64,000 nt of DNA from Mycolicibacterium austroafricanum (GCF_902705885.1 NZ_CACSIP010000023.1:68305-132304), one strand, 5' to 3'; positions 54,522 through 63,443 are shown, counted from the stretch's first letter. Notes: a model not told the origin generated them from the sequence alone. Translations and numbers: made by a program.

Positions 54522-56047
54522 TGCTGACCCGTCTCGTCCGGATTCAATTGACGATCTTCGCCGTATTCTCGGTGATCGGCATGACCGCGATGGCAGTCAA
54601 CTACATACAGGTCCCAACGCTGTTGGGGATCGGCCGCATCACCGTAACGGTGGAGTTGCCGGCCACCGGAGGCCTCTACCGTTTCGGCAACGTGACCTAC
54701 CGAGGTATGCAGATGGGGCGGGTCACCGACGTCCGTGTCGTGCGAAAGGGGCATCGACCCATCGTGGAAGCCGAACTTTCACTGATGCGTTCACCCAGGG
54801 TTCCGGCTGACCTTGTTGCCGGAATACACAGCGTCTCGGCGATCGGCGAAATCTACGTCGATCTGCGGCCCCGGACCTCGTCTGGGCCATTCCTGCGGGA
54901 CGGGTCGGTCATCGCCAGTTCCGACGTCGTGCTGCCGCCGCAGGTCGGCCCGATGCTGGACCAGGTCAACGCGCTTGTCGACAGCGTGCCCGAGCATCGA
55001 ATCAGTGACCTTCTCGACGAATCGTTCAAAGCGTTCAACGGAGCCGGTTACGACTTGTCCTCGCTGATCGACTCGTCGTCGAAAGTGGCAGGCGATCTCA
55101 ACAGTGTCGCCGATCGTGTCGGCACCCTCTTCGACGACAGTCGCCCGCTCATTGAATCCCAAGCAGAAACGGCTGACTCGCTACGACTATGGACACGTAG
55201 CCTGGCCGGCGTCACCGAGCAGATAACCGACAACGACGCCCAGATCCGCACTCTGCTCAGCGAGGCCCCGGGTGCCGCCGATCAAGCCACCAGCCTGCTT
55301 GAGCAGGTTCAGCCGACGCTGCCGATCCTGCTGGCGAACCTGACCACGGTCGGTCAGATCGGACTCACCTACAACAAGTCACTCGAGACACTGTTCGTCA
55401 TAGTGCCGCCAGTCGTCGGCTACACCCAGGCAATCAACCCCACGAATAACGCCACCGGACTGCCGATTGCGGTGTTCCGGGCATCGGCTTCCGACCCGCC
55501 GGCATGCACTGTCGGCTTTCTTCCGCCATCGGCCTGGCGCAGTCCGGCCGACGAGACAGTTGTCGACACCCCCGACGGCCTGCACTGCAAGCTACCCCAG
55601 GATTCACCGCTCCTGGTGCGTGGGGCCCGAAACATTCCGTGCATGGGCGTTCCCGGCAAGCGAGCACCAACTGTCGAAGAATGCTACAGCGACAAACCCT
55701 TTCAACCGTTAGCGATGCGACAACACGTCACAGGTCCCTACCCGATCGACCCCAACCTGGTGTCACAAGGTATCCCGGTGGACAGCCGTGTCGACCTCGA
55801 CGAGCGGATCCACGCGCCCATTGAGGGCACGCCACTCCCGCCTGAAGCCGCAACGGGCCCGCGGGAATCACCACCCGCCGTTCCCAATGCGTTCACACCC
55901 GGTGGCCCCGCAGTCGCGATTGCCCCCTATGATCCGCAGACCGGTCGCTATGCCACACCCGACGGTCGGGTCCTGCAACAACACGATCTTGCCGCCGGCG
56001 CACCGAAAACCTGGCAGCAGATGCTGATCCCAGGAGGCGGCTTGTGA
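54521..56047 (+). CDS. mceF: Mce family protein MceF, second mce operon
   Basis: A 508-aa Mce protein from ATG 54521 (an in-frame GTG at 54512 would add three residues). TM helix (about 5-27), GGLYRFGNVTYRGMQMGRV, helical region and the Cys-containing C-terminal domain (PPACTVGFLPPSAW, LHCKLPQDSP), then a tail with YDPQTGRYATPDG as in the first cluster. Its stop overlaps the start of the secreted protein gene. Confidence 0.9.
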   Translation: MLTRLVRIQLTIFAVFSVIGMTAMAVNYIQVPTLLGIGRITVTVELPATGGLYRFGNVTYRGMQMGRVTDVRVVRKGHRPIVEAELSLMRSPRVPADLVAGIHSVSAIGEIYVDLRPRTSSGPFLRDGSVIASSDVVLPPQVGPMLDQVNALVDSVPEHRISDLLDESFKAFNGAGYDLSSLIDSSSKVAGDLNSVADRVGTLFDDSRPLIESQAETADSLRLWTRSLAGVTEQITDNDAQIRTLLSEAPGAADQATSLLEQVQPTLPILLANLTTVGQIGLTYNKSLETLFVIVPPVVGYTQAINPTNNATGLPIAVFRASASDPPACTVGFLPPSAWRSPADETVVDTPDGLHCKLPQDSPLLVRGARNIPCMGVPGKRAPTVEECYSDKPFQPLAMRQHVTGPYPIDPNLVSQGIPVDSRVDLDERIHAPIEGTPLPPEAATGPRESPPAVPNAFTPGGPAVAIAPYDPQTGRYATPDGRVLQQHDLAAGAPKTWQQMLIPGGGL

Positions 56048-56547
56048 AGCGACACGCGTGCGCGGCCATCGCGAAGACGACCAGTGTGGCCCTGATGCTG
56101 ATGCTCAGCGGCCTGTTGGCGGCCGCGCCGGCTCAAGCCGCGGACTGTGCCGAGCCGTTCACCGGGCGCTACACCGCATTTTCTGACGGCAAATGGGCCT
56201 CGAAACACTATTTGTTCCGCGAAGAGGTCAGCGTCACAGGGACGTGGACCGTGGATACTGACTGCCGCGACTATCTGTTCTGTACGGGCACCGTCGTCAG
56301 CGACCAGGGATGGACAGCGTCCGCAATGTGTAGGAGCGGCCTGTGGACCGTCACTCACGACGTACCGAACTGGGTGCCCTGTCCCGATGGGACCACGGCG
56401 ACGGGCCAGCAGAAGTTCACCTTTTTCTCCGAGACCGATCCACCGCGGTTCCGCGGCTGGGATAGGACGCTGGGTCCTAGTGGGGCATGCGGAACCAACA
56501 GGCACCTGATTATCGAAATGCCGTTCACATTAACGAAGATCGAGTAG
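56044..56547 (+). CDS. Secreted protein coupled to mceF, paralog of 25984-26574
   Basis: A 167-aa protein with a signal peptide ending near AAPAQA (about residue 33). The mature part has GTVVSDQGWTASA, WVPCPDGTTATG and GPSGACG, with Cys residues that may pair. GTG 56044 overlaps mceF by 4 nt, so it is a seventh member of this mce operon. Its paralog in the first cluster lies convergent to mceF instead. Function unknown; a role at the outer end of the Mce conduit is a reasonable guess. Confidence 0.82.
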   Translation: MKRHACAAIAKTTSVALMLMLSGLLAAAPAQAADCAEPFTGRYTAFSDGKWASKHYLFREEVSVTGTWTVDTDCRDYLFCTGTVVSDQGWTASAMCRSGLWTVTHDVPNWVPCPDGTTATGQQKFTFFSETDPPRFRGWDRTLGPSGACGTNRHLIIEMPFTLTKIE

Positions 56548-56560
56548 CTGCGGTGCTCGG

Positions 56561-57811
56561 TCAGCTACCCCACGTCGGATCCGCAGCGCCTAGGATCACC
56601 GTGTCACGCGCCAGCGCGTGCGCAGCACGAGTTCCTGAACTACGAACGATCGTCTCCGGCATCGCGATCAGATCGAGAACGCATCGCGCACGTATGTTGG
56701 ACGTGCCGCCCACGAGGTTCATTTCACCGGCTTCTTCGCCTTCGGAAATCAAAGTCTTCAGGCGGCGAAGTTGATCCAAATACAGGTGCCCCAGATTCTG
56801 CGCCGTGGGCGGAGTCTGGCGCAACCAGGACAACATGATCTTCACTTCGTCGCTGAACCGCTCGAGAGCGTTGATGTCGAGCCACAACAGGGCATCGAGC
56901 TTTTCCAGAGGGCTCGCCTTCGATTCGAGCACGTTATCCCAACCCGTCGCAATACGTTGACTGAAGTCCCCCATGACGGAGAGGAGAAGTTGATCTTTGG
57001 AGCCGATCCACTTGTACACCGTCGAAGTGGAAATACCGGCCGCAGAAGCGATGTCGCGAAGGGTGGTGCCCTCATAGCCGCGACGGGCGAATTCGGAGCG
57101 CACGATATTGCGGAGGTTGGTCGCATTGTCGTCCACCGATGGCTCCTCGATCCACGTGGCCATCGTGAGGTCAGCGGCCGCCAGCGCGGGCGATCCGTCC
57201 AATGAACTGACAGCACTCGCATCTGCAGCAACTCCGTTGAGCAATATTCGAGCCTTCAGTGCGGGAACGCGGTTGTTGCCCGGGCCCGGGTGCAGCACCC
57301 CGGCCCCGACGTGCAGCATGCTTCTGCAGAGACGCTCAGCCAGACGACCGAGGTCTATGCCGGACCGGATATATCCGCTCTCGCGCCCGGTGCGCAGAAG
57401 CTCAAGCATCGCGGCGTCGATCGCCATGGGGGTTCGACCTGCGAGCTCGACAAGTTCTTCGGAGGCACCCGACGCCGGCTCGTACACGGTGAGAAGGAGC
57501 GCCGCTCGATGTTGGACGGCACACGCCGCGATGCGCGTACCCAGAGAGACGATTTGGTCGGAGATAGGCGGGGGGGTTTGGCCGCCCGCCTCCTCGAGTG
57601 CGCGCTCTGCAAGCCGATCGAGGTCGGCCTGGTACCGCCTGACCAATTCGATGACGATCGCTTCTTTTGATTCGAAGTGATGGTAGAGACTTCCGCCAAG
57701 AACGCCGCATTTCTTGCCGATGTCATCCAGCGATACCCGAGATCCGTGCGAAGCGAACAGCGAAGCCGCCGCCTGAAGAATCTCTTCTCTCCGACTACCA
57801 TCGCGAGCCAT
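56561..57811 (-). CDS. Double TetR-domain repressor, Mce3R-like
   Basis: A 416-aa protein made of two TetR regulators in one chain. The first helix-turn-helix lies at about 25-47 (VSLDDIGKKCGVLGGSLYHHF), the second at about 248-269 (TTLRDIASAAGISTSTVYKWI), each followed by a ligand-domain-like helical region. This layout is that of M. tuberculosis Mce3R (Rv1963c, about 406 aa), which represses mce3 and a set of lipid-oxidation genes. The two HTH segments differ, so the protein may read two different half-operators. It is convergent with the second mce operon and divergent from the operator at 57916. It is the best candidate for the regulator of the AAC-N9-GTT sites. Confidence 0.88.
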   Translation of the reverse strand: MARDGSRREEILQAAASLFASHGSRVSLDDIGKKCGVLGGSLYHHFESKEAIVIELVRRYQADLDRLAERALEEAGGQTPPPISDQIVSLGTRIAACAVQHRAALLLTVYEPASGASEELVELAGRTPMAIDAAMLELLRTGRESGYIRSGIDLGRLAERLCRSMLHVGAGVLHPGPGNNRVPALKARILLNGVAADASAVSSLDGSPALAAADLTMATWIEEPSVDDNATNLRNIVRSEFARRGYEGTTLRDIASAAGISTSTVYKWIGSKDQLLLSVMGDFSQRIATGWDNVLESKASPLEKLDALLWLDINALERFSDEVKIMLSWLRQTPPTAQNLGHLYLDQLRRLKTLISEGEEAGEMNLVGGTSNIRARCVLDLIAMPETIVRSSGTRAAHALARDTVILGAADPTWGS

Positions 57812-57915
57812 TAAAAACCTGCCTACCTGCGGTTTGTTGTTAACCGTTTCGACACCAATCCTACTGTGCAGCGCACAGCCCCGGAAGAGGACCGATCCTT
57901 GGTCGTGTTGTTGCG

Positions 57916-57930
57916 AACAAATACTTGGTT
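57916..57930. promoter_or_regulatory. Regulon operator AACAAATACTTGGTT
   Basis: It lies in the 137-bp divergent region between the double-TetR gene and a P450 remnant, 105 bp from the repressor start. It could serve autoregulation and the ALDH-SDR-P450 genes downstream. A GGTT-N7-AACC palindrome nearby, around 57833-57847, is different in spacing. Confidence 0.7.
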
Positions 57931-57948
57931 ACGGTACTCTTTTGCCTG

Positions 57949-58197
57949 ATGTTGAAGACATTCGACCCTACGGCACCCACGTTCGGTGCCGACAGGTCCG
58001 CGATTTTCCGCCAGCTTCGTGATCAGCACCAGGTGTTCCATGACGAGCCGACTGACACCTACTTCCCGATCTGGTTCGATGACGTCTTCGAACCTGCAAC
58101 CGAGGTAATCGGTCGGCTGCTCGGCGTTCCCGCGGACCGCCTCGAGACCTTCCGTCATCTCATCGACCAGTTGTCTCGTTCCGGGTCAACGCCGTGA
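57949..58197 (+). pseudogene. Cytochrome P450 remnant with internal deletion
   Basis: An 82-codon frame. Residues 1-45 resemble the N-terminus of a bacterial P450 (FDPTAPTF, then RQLRDQHQVFHDEPTDTYFPI, like the third P450's YARLRDEAPVYYNERYDFWAI). It then jumps to a segment like the helix F/G region (VIGRLLGVPADRLETF; compare VIGMLLGIPEQDQIEV in the third P450). About 100 residues are missing in between, and everything after, including the heme Cys, is gone. It sits right behind the 57916 operator. Confidence 0.6.
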
Positions 58198-58325
58198 AGA
58201 AGCGACGATGGCGGGAGCAGCGCAGACTTGTGCCGGGCTGACTCATTAGCCGGACATCGCAATGGCGACATTCATCTGCGCCGACACATCGGCGTCGGCA
58301 ATCCTGCTTGGCCCGAAAGGAAGAC

Positions 58326-59774
58326 ATGCGGACCTACGAGAGATTGTTCATAGACGGCGACTGGGTCCTACCGGAGGAACCTTCGCGCCTCGATGTCGTC
58401 TCGCCGCACAGCACAGAAATCGTGGGAACCGCCCCTAACGCCGGAAAGGCAGACGTAGCACGAGCCGTCGGCGCAGCGCGACGCGCTTTTGATGACGGCG
58501 AATGGCCACAATTGGCACCGGCCGAACGTGCCGCCCACCTCAAAGCTCTCGCGGCGGCATACGAGGCCCGGGTTGCCGAGATGGGCACACTGATCACAGA
58601 AGAGATGGGTTCACCGCTGTCCTTCAGCCACGCCGTACAGGCCTACGCCCCGGTACTTCTGATCAACAGCTTCGTCGACATCGCAAACGAATTTCCCTGG
58701 GAGCAAGGCCGTTCGGGCATGCTGGGGGAGACAGTCGTGCGACGCGAACCTGTCGGCGTCGTCGCCGCCATCGTGCCCTGGAACACCCCACAACTCACCG
58801 CACTGACCAAACTCGTCCCGGCGTTGCTATCAGGATGCACGGTCGTGTTGAAGCCCGCGCCGCAGACACCGCTCGATGGGTTGCTCCTGGGTGAGATCAT
58901 CGATGGGATCGGCCTGCCTAAAGGTGTCGTCAACATCGTCACCGGCGGTCGCGAGGCCGGCGAGGAGCTGGTGACCCATCCCGGCGTGGACAAAGTTGCC
59001 TTTACTGGATCCACTGACGCGGGTCGGCGCATCGCCGCCCTGTGTGGAGCGAACCTCAAGCGAGTCACTTTGGAGCTGGGAGGTAAGTCTGCGGCGATCA
59101 TCCTCGATGACGCCGACTTGAGTGCCACTGTCGAAGGCCTTCGAATGGCGTCTTTCATGAACAGCGGCCAAACGTGCATAGCGCAGACCCGGATCCTCGC
59201 CTCGCGCAACAACTACGCGGCCGTGGTCGAGGCTATCGCCGACCTAGCCGCTTCCCTGAGGGTCGGCGATCCGATGGATGCACAGACCGAGGTGGGGCCC
59301 CTCGTCAGCCAGCAACAGCAACGTCGGGTGCAGGAGTACATCGACCTCGGACAGGATGAGGGTGCACGGATCGCCGCGGGCGGGTCCGCCATGCCCTGCG
59401 GGCTGGAGCGGGGCTGGTATGTGCGACCGACCGTATTCGCCAATGCCGACAACGGTATGCGGATCGCGCAGGAGGAGATCTTTGGCCCCGTCCTCACCGT
59501 GATTCCCTTCTCCGACAGCGAGGACGCCGTCCGAATCGCCAACGCCTCACGGTACGGTCTCGCCGGTTCAGTGTGGACCGGAGACGTCGAGCAGGGCATG
59601 GACATCGCCCGCCGCATCAGGGTCGGATCATTCGGCATCAACCAATACGCGCTCGACTTCGTGGCACCCGGTGGAGGATTCAAGGACAGCGGTATCGGGC
59701 GCGAGGGTGGCCGCGAGGGATTCGAGGCCTTCGTGGAGCCCAAATCCATACTGGCGAAGGAGCAAGCTCAGTGA
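58326..59774 (+). CDS. Aldehyde dehydrogenase (second)
   Basis: A 482-aa ALDH: PWN motif at 151-153, general base Glu250 (ELGGKSA) and catalytic Cys284 (NSGQTC), all standard. ATG 58326 is chosen because AAGGAAGAC lies directly upstream; a TTG at 58308 is less likely. It overlaps the third ALDH gene by 4 nt. Two coupled but different ALDHs suggest either two successive aldehydes or a mixed oligomer. Confidence 0.9.
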   Translation: MRTYERLFIDGDWVLPEEPSRLDVVSPHSTEIVGTAPNAGKADVARAVGAARRAFDDGEWPQLAPAERAAHLKALAAAYEARVAEMGTLITEEMGSPLSFSHAVQAYAPVLLINSFVDIANEFPWEQGRSGMLGETVVRREPVGVVAAIVPWNTPQLTALTKLVPALLSGCTVVLKPAPQTPLDGLLLGEIIDGIGLPKGVVNIVTGGREAGEELVTHPGVDKVAFTGSTDAGRRIAALCGANLKRVTLELGGKSAAIILDDADLSATVEGLRMASFMNSGQTCIAQTRILASRNNYAAVVEAIADLAASLRVGDPMDAQTEVGPLVSQQQQRRVQEYIDLGQDEGARIAAGGSAMPCGLERGWYVRPTVFANADNGMRIAQEEIFGPVLTVIPFSDSEDAVRIANASRYGLAGSVWTGDVEQGMDIARRIRVGSFGINQYALDFVAPGGGFKDSGIGREGGREGFEAFVEPKSILAKEQAQ

Positions 59775-61225
59775 CGGTGCAATCAGTTCTGGAGGACATT
59801 CGGAACCGTCCGGGGTCCGGGGAGACCATCGCGGTCATCGATCCCGCCACCGAAGAGCAGATCACTGAGTTCAAAGACTGCGGAAGGGAAGCGGTCAACG
59901 ATGCGGTTGCTCGTGCGGTGGCCTCGTATCAGGCTGGTGTGTGGGCCGATCTGCCCGGTCGTGCGCGAGCCAAGATCCTCTGGCGTATCGCCGATCTCAT
60001 CGAGGAAAACGCGGAGGAGCTCGCTCAACTCGATTCGATGAACACCGGGATGCCGCTGATGCAGGCGCGACTGAACGTGCCCACCGCAGCGGAATTCTTC
60101 CGGTACTACGCAGGCTGGTGCACCAAGGTCCACGGTGAGGCATACGCTGTGAAGACAAGTGGCATCGCCTCGGACACGTATGTCGATATGCACGCTTACA
60201 CCCTGAAGGAACCTTACGGGGTCGTGGGACTGATCTTCCCGTGGAACGGCCCTGTCTTCAACGCCAGCGCCAAGCTCGCACCGGCACTTGCTGCTGGCTG
60301 CAGCAGCGTCGTCAAACCTGCCGAAGAGACCCCCCTGTCAGCACTCGTACTCGAGCGGATCATCGCCCAGGCGGGCGTTCCGGACGGTGTCGTCAACTTC
60401 GTCACCGGGTACGGCCACACCGCCGGCGCAGCGATCACCGCACATCCCGACGTCGAAAAAGTTGCGTTCACGGGGTCCACCGAAGTCGGCAAGGAGATCG
60501 TGCGGACATCGGCGGGCAACCTGAAGAAGGTCATGCTTGAACTCGGCGGCAAATCGCCGGTCATCATCTATGACGACGCCAGCCTCAAGAGAGCAATCGC
60601 GATGGCCGCGATGGGCATCTTCGTTCATTCGGGTCAGGGATGTGTCTGTGGCTCACGAATCTTCGTGCAACGCGGAGTTTATGACCAAGTCGTCGAGGGC
60701 ATCGCCGCAGTGGCGAACACGCTTCAACTCGGCGGACCGTCGGACAAAGATGCGGCGATTGGTCCTCTCATCAGTCAAAAACAGCTGACCCGTGTCATGG
60801 GTTACATCGACGAGGGTAAGGCAGGCGGCGCCGAGGTCGTCACCGGTGGACGCCGGCTCGATCGCAAAGGCTACTTCGTCCACCCGACCGTCCTCACAAA
60901 CGTCGATACGAACCTCGATTTGTACCGTGACGAGATCTTCGGTCCTGTAGTGACCATCCTTGCGTTTGACGACGACGACGAGGCTGTCGAAATGGCCAAC
61001 GACACGACCTATGGTCTGGCTGCGGCAATCTGGACGAACAAGCTGAGTCGGGCACATCGACTAGCAAAGCGGCTGCAAGCGGGCACTGTGTCAGTCAACT
61101 CTCAACTCGTGTTCGATCACGCTGTGCCGTTCGGCGGCTACAAGCAATCTGGCTGGGGACACGAGTTCGGCAAAGAAGGTATCGAGGCATACATGAAGAC
61201 GAAAAGCGTATGGGCGCAGCTCTGA
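59771..61225 (+). CDS. Aldehyde dehydrogenase (third)
   Basis: A 484-aa ALDH: PWN at 157-159, Glu257 (ELGGKSP), Cys291 (SGQGC). The phenylacetaldehyde/betaine-aldehyde-like region GVVGLIFPWNGPVFN is normal. GTG 59771 overlaps the preceding stop. It is clearly different from the second ALDH, so this is not a recent duplication. Confidence 0.9.
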   Translation: MTVQSVLEDIRNRPGSGETIAVIDPATEEQITEFKDCGREAVNDAVARAVASYQAGVWADLPGRARAKILWRIADLIEENAEELAQLDSMNTGMPLMQARLNVPTAAEFFRYYAGWCTKVHGEAYAVKTSGIASDTYVDMHAYTLKEPYGVVGLIFPWNGPVFNASAKLAPALAAGCSSVVKPAEETPLSALVLERIIAQAGVPDGVVNFVTGYGHTAGAAITAHPDVEKVAFTGSTEVGKEIVRTSAGNLKKVMLELGGKSPVIIYDDASLKRAIAMAAMGIFVHSGQGCVCGSRIFVQRGVYDQVVEGIAAVANTLQLGGPSDKDAAIGPLISQKQLTRVMGYIDEGKAGGAEVVTGGRRLDRKGYFVHPTVLTNVDTNLDLYRDEIFGPVVTILAFDDDDEAVEMANDTTYGLAAAIWTNKLSRAHRLAKRLQAGTVSVNSQLVFDHAVPFGGYKQSGWGHEFGKEGIEAYMKTKSVWAQL

Positions 61226-61380
61226 GCAAGAACTGACAGCCGTCATTGTCGAATGTCGAGCGCAAGGAGCACCAATGAACCGGTTGAGCCATTCATCCCC
61301 CGGTCGCAGAGTCAACAACGTTCGCATCGAAACGCGCTGAAGAGTGAATAAGTGACTGCCAAGACTACGAAGGAGAGCCA

Positions 61381-62217
61381 ATGATGGGCCGTGTTTCAGG
61401 CAAGGTCGCATTCGTCACCGGAGCCGCGCGCGGGCAGGGACGCAGTCATGCCGTGCGGTTGGCGCAGGAAGGTGCCGACATCATCGCCGTCGATATCTGC
61501 CGCCCCTTCGCGGACTCGCCTGCCTCGCCGGCGACTCCCGAAGACCTTGCCGAGACCGCGAACCTCGTCAAGGCGCTGGATCGGCGCATCGTCACTGCCG
61601 AAGTCGACGTCCGCGACTATGAACTGCTGAAATCCGCCGTCGACAGCGGGGTCGAACAACTCGGTGGGCTCGATATCATCGTCGCCAACGCGGGCATCGG
61701 TACCGTCGGAACGCGGCTCGACCGGATGAAGGAAGACACCTGGCAGGAGATGATCGATGTCAACCTGTCCGGGGTGTGGAAGTCGGTGAAGGCCGGCATT
61801 CCGCATATGGTGGCCGGCGGCCGCGGGGGCTCGATCATCCTGACCAGTTCGGTCGCGGGTCTGAAGGCCTACCCCCACACGGGCCATTATGTGGCGGCCA
61901 AACACGGCGTCGTCGGCCTGATGCGGACCTTCGCCGTTGAACTCGGTGCGCAATCCATCCGCGTCAACTCGGTACATCCGACGCATGTGAACACGCCGCT
62001 GTTGCTGAACGAGAAGACATTCCGGATCTTTCGGCCTGACCTGGAGAACCCGGGTGCCGATGACATGGCCCCGATTTGTCAAACCTTCCACATGCTGCCC
62101 ATCCCGTGGGTAACCGCCGAAGACATCAGCAACGCGGTCCTGTTCCTGGCGTCCGACGAGGCGCGGTACATCACCGGCGTGGCGCTACCCGTCGACGCAG
62201 GCAGTTGCCTGAAGTAA
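61381..62217 (+). CDS. Mycofactocin-coupled short-chain dehydrogenase
   Basis: A 278-aa SDR with VAFVTGAARGQGRSHAVRLA (about 9-28), IIAVDIC, NAGIGTVG and YVAAK catalytic motif, ending in LPVDAGSCLK. The GQGRSHA form, the insert PASPATPEDLAETANLVKAL and the 275-aa length are those of the mycofactocin-coupled SDR group, whose NAD does not exchange freely. ATG 61381 has AAGGAGAGCC upstream (61384 is the next ATG). It lies 155 bp after the ALDH pair. Confidence 0.88.
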   Translation: MMGRVSGKVAFVTGAARGQGRSHAVRLAQEGADIIAVDICRPFADSPASPATPEDLAETANLVKALDRRIVTAEVDVRDYELLKSAVDSGVEQLGGLDIIVANAGIGTVGTRLDRMKEDTWQEMIDVNLSGVWKSVKAGIPHMVAGGRGGSIILTSSVAGLKAYPHTGHYVAAKHGVVGLMRTFAVELGAQSIRVNSVHPTHVNTPLLLNEKTFRIFRPDLENPGADDMAPICQTFHMLPIPWVTAEDISNAVLFLASDEARYITGVALPVDAGSCLK

Positions 62218-62240
62218 CCCTTCGAAAGGACTACTGCACC

Positions 62241-63443
62241 ATGACCATTGCACCCGACACCGATGTCTACTACGACCCCTACGACATAAGCATCGTCCAC
62301 GACCCCTACCCGGTCTACGCCCGGCTGCGGGACGAAGCGCCGGTCTACTACAACGAGCGCTACGACTTCTGGGCCATCTCGCGGCACGCGGATGTCGAGA
62401 AGGCGCTCAACGATTGGAAGACATTCTCCAACAGCCGGAGCGACATCCTCGAACTGGTGAAGTCGAAGTTCGACATGCCACCGGGCGTGTTGATGTTCCA
62501 GGACCCTCCTATGCATACGATGTTGCGGGGCCTGATGGGCCGGGTGTTCACGCCGCGTCGGATGGCCGAGATCGAAGACCAGATCCGACAGTACTGCGTG
62601 AAATGTCTCGACCCCCATGTGGGTTCTGACGGCTTCGACATCATCACCGAGTTGGCATCGATGATGCCGATGAGGGTCATCGGGATGTTGCTGGGCATTC
62701 CTGAACAGGACCAGATCGAGGTCCGCGACGCCAACGACGCGAACCTGCGCACCAAACCGGGGGCGCCGATGAAGGTCGTCGATCCGGACGCGATCGCCGA
62801 CGGGCGGATCTACGCCGATTACGTCGACTGGCGATCAAAGAACCCGTCCGATGACCTGATGACCGCGCTGCTCAATGTCGAGTTCGAAGACGAGAACGGC
62901 GTGACTCGTAAGCTCAACCGCAAGGAGGTGCTGCACTATACGCAGGTCGTTGCGGGGGCGGGGAATGAGACGACCGGTCGACTGATCGGTTGGCTGGCGA
63001 AGGTCCTAGCCGAACATCCTGACCAGCGACGTCAGATCGCCGAAGACCGTAGTCTGCTGACCCGCGCGGTCGACGAAACGCTGCGTTTCGAACCTACGGG
63101 CCCGCACGTAGCCCGGTGGATGGCACAGGATCACCAGGCGTACGGCACCACCGTGCCTGCGGGCAGCGCCATGCTGCTGCTGTTCGGAGCCGCCAATCGT
63201 GATCCCCGCCGGTATCCGGATCCCGACACCTTCGATATCCACCGAGACAATGTCTCGCACATCACTTTTGGCAAGGGTGTGCATTACTGCCTCGGCGCCA
63301 ACCTCGCTCGGCTGGAAGGTCGTGTCGCGCTCGACGAGCTGCTCAACCGCTGGCCTGAATGGGATATCGATTACAAGACAGCGAGATTGGCACCGACCTC
63401 GACTGTTCGCGGTTGGGAAGAGCTACGTCTAGTGCTTCCGTGA
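62241..63443 (+). CDS. Cytochrome P450 (third)
   Basis: A 400-aa bacterial P450. I-helix AGNETT (240-245), K-helix ETLR (279-282), heme loop ITFGKGVHYCLG with Cys350. ATG 62241 has AAGGA upstream. It lies 23 nt after the mycofactocin-type SDR and is probably cotranscribed with it, so the SDR may oxidise the hydroxyl this P450 introduces. Confidence 0.92.
   Translation: MTIAPDTDVYYDPYDISIVHDPYPVYARLRDEAPVYYNERYDFWAISRHADVEKALNDWKTFSNSRSDILELVKSKFDMPPGVLMFQDPPMHTMLRGLMGRVFTPRRMAEIEDQIRQYCVKCLDPHVGSDGFDIITELASMMPMRVIGMLLGIPEQDQIEVRDANDANLRTKPGAPMKVVDPDAIADGRIYADYVDWRSKNPSDDLMTALLNVEFEDENGVTRKLNRKEVLHYTQVVAGAGNETTGRLIGWLAKVLAEHPDQRRQIAEDRSLLTRAVDETLRFEPTGPHVARWMAQDHQAYGTTVPAGSAMLLLFGAANRDPRRYPDPDTFDIHRDNVSHITFGKGVHYCLGANLARLEGRVALDELLNRWPEWDIDYKTARLAPTSTVRGWEELRLVLP

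Noticed and set aside
57833..57847. GGTT-N7-AACC palindrome as another regulon operator
   Set aside because: Spacing and half-site order differ from the AAC-N9-GTT family; it may still be a site for autoregulation but is not counted.
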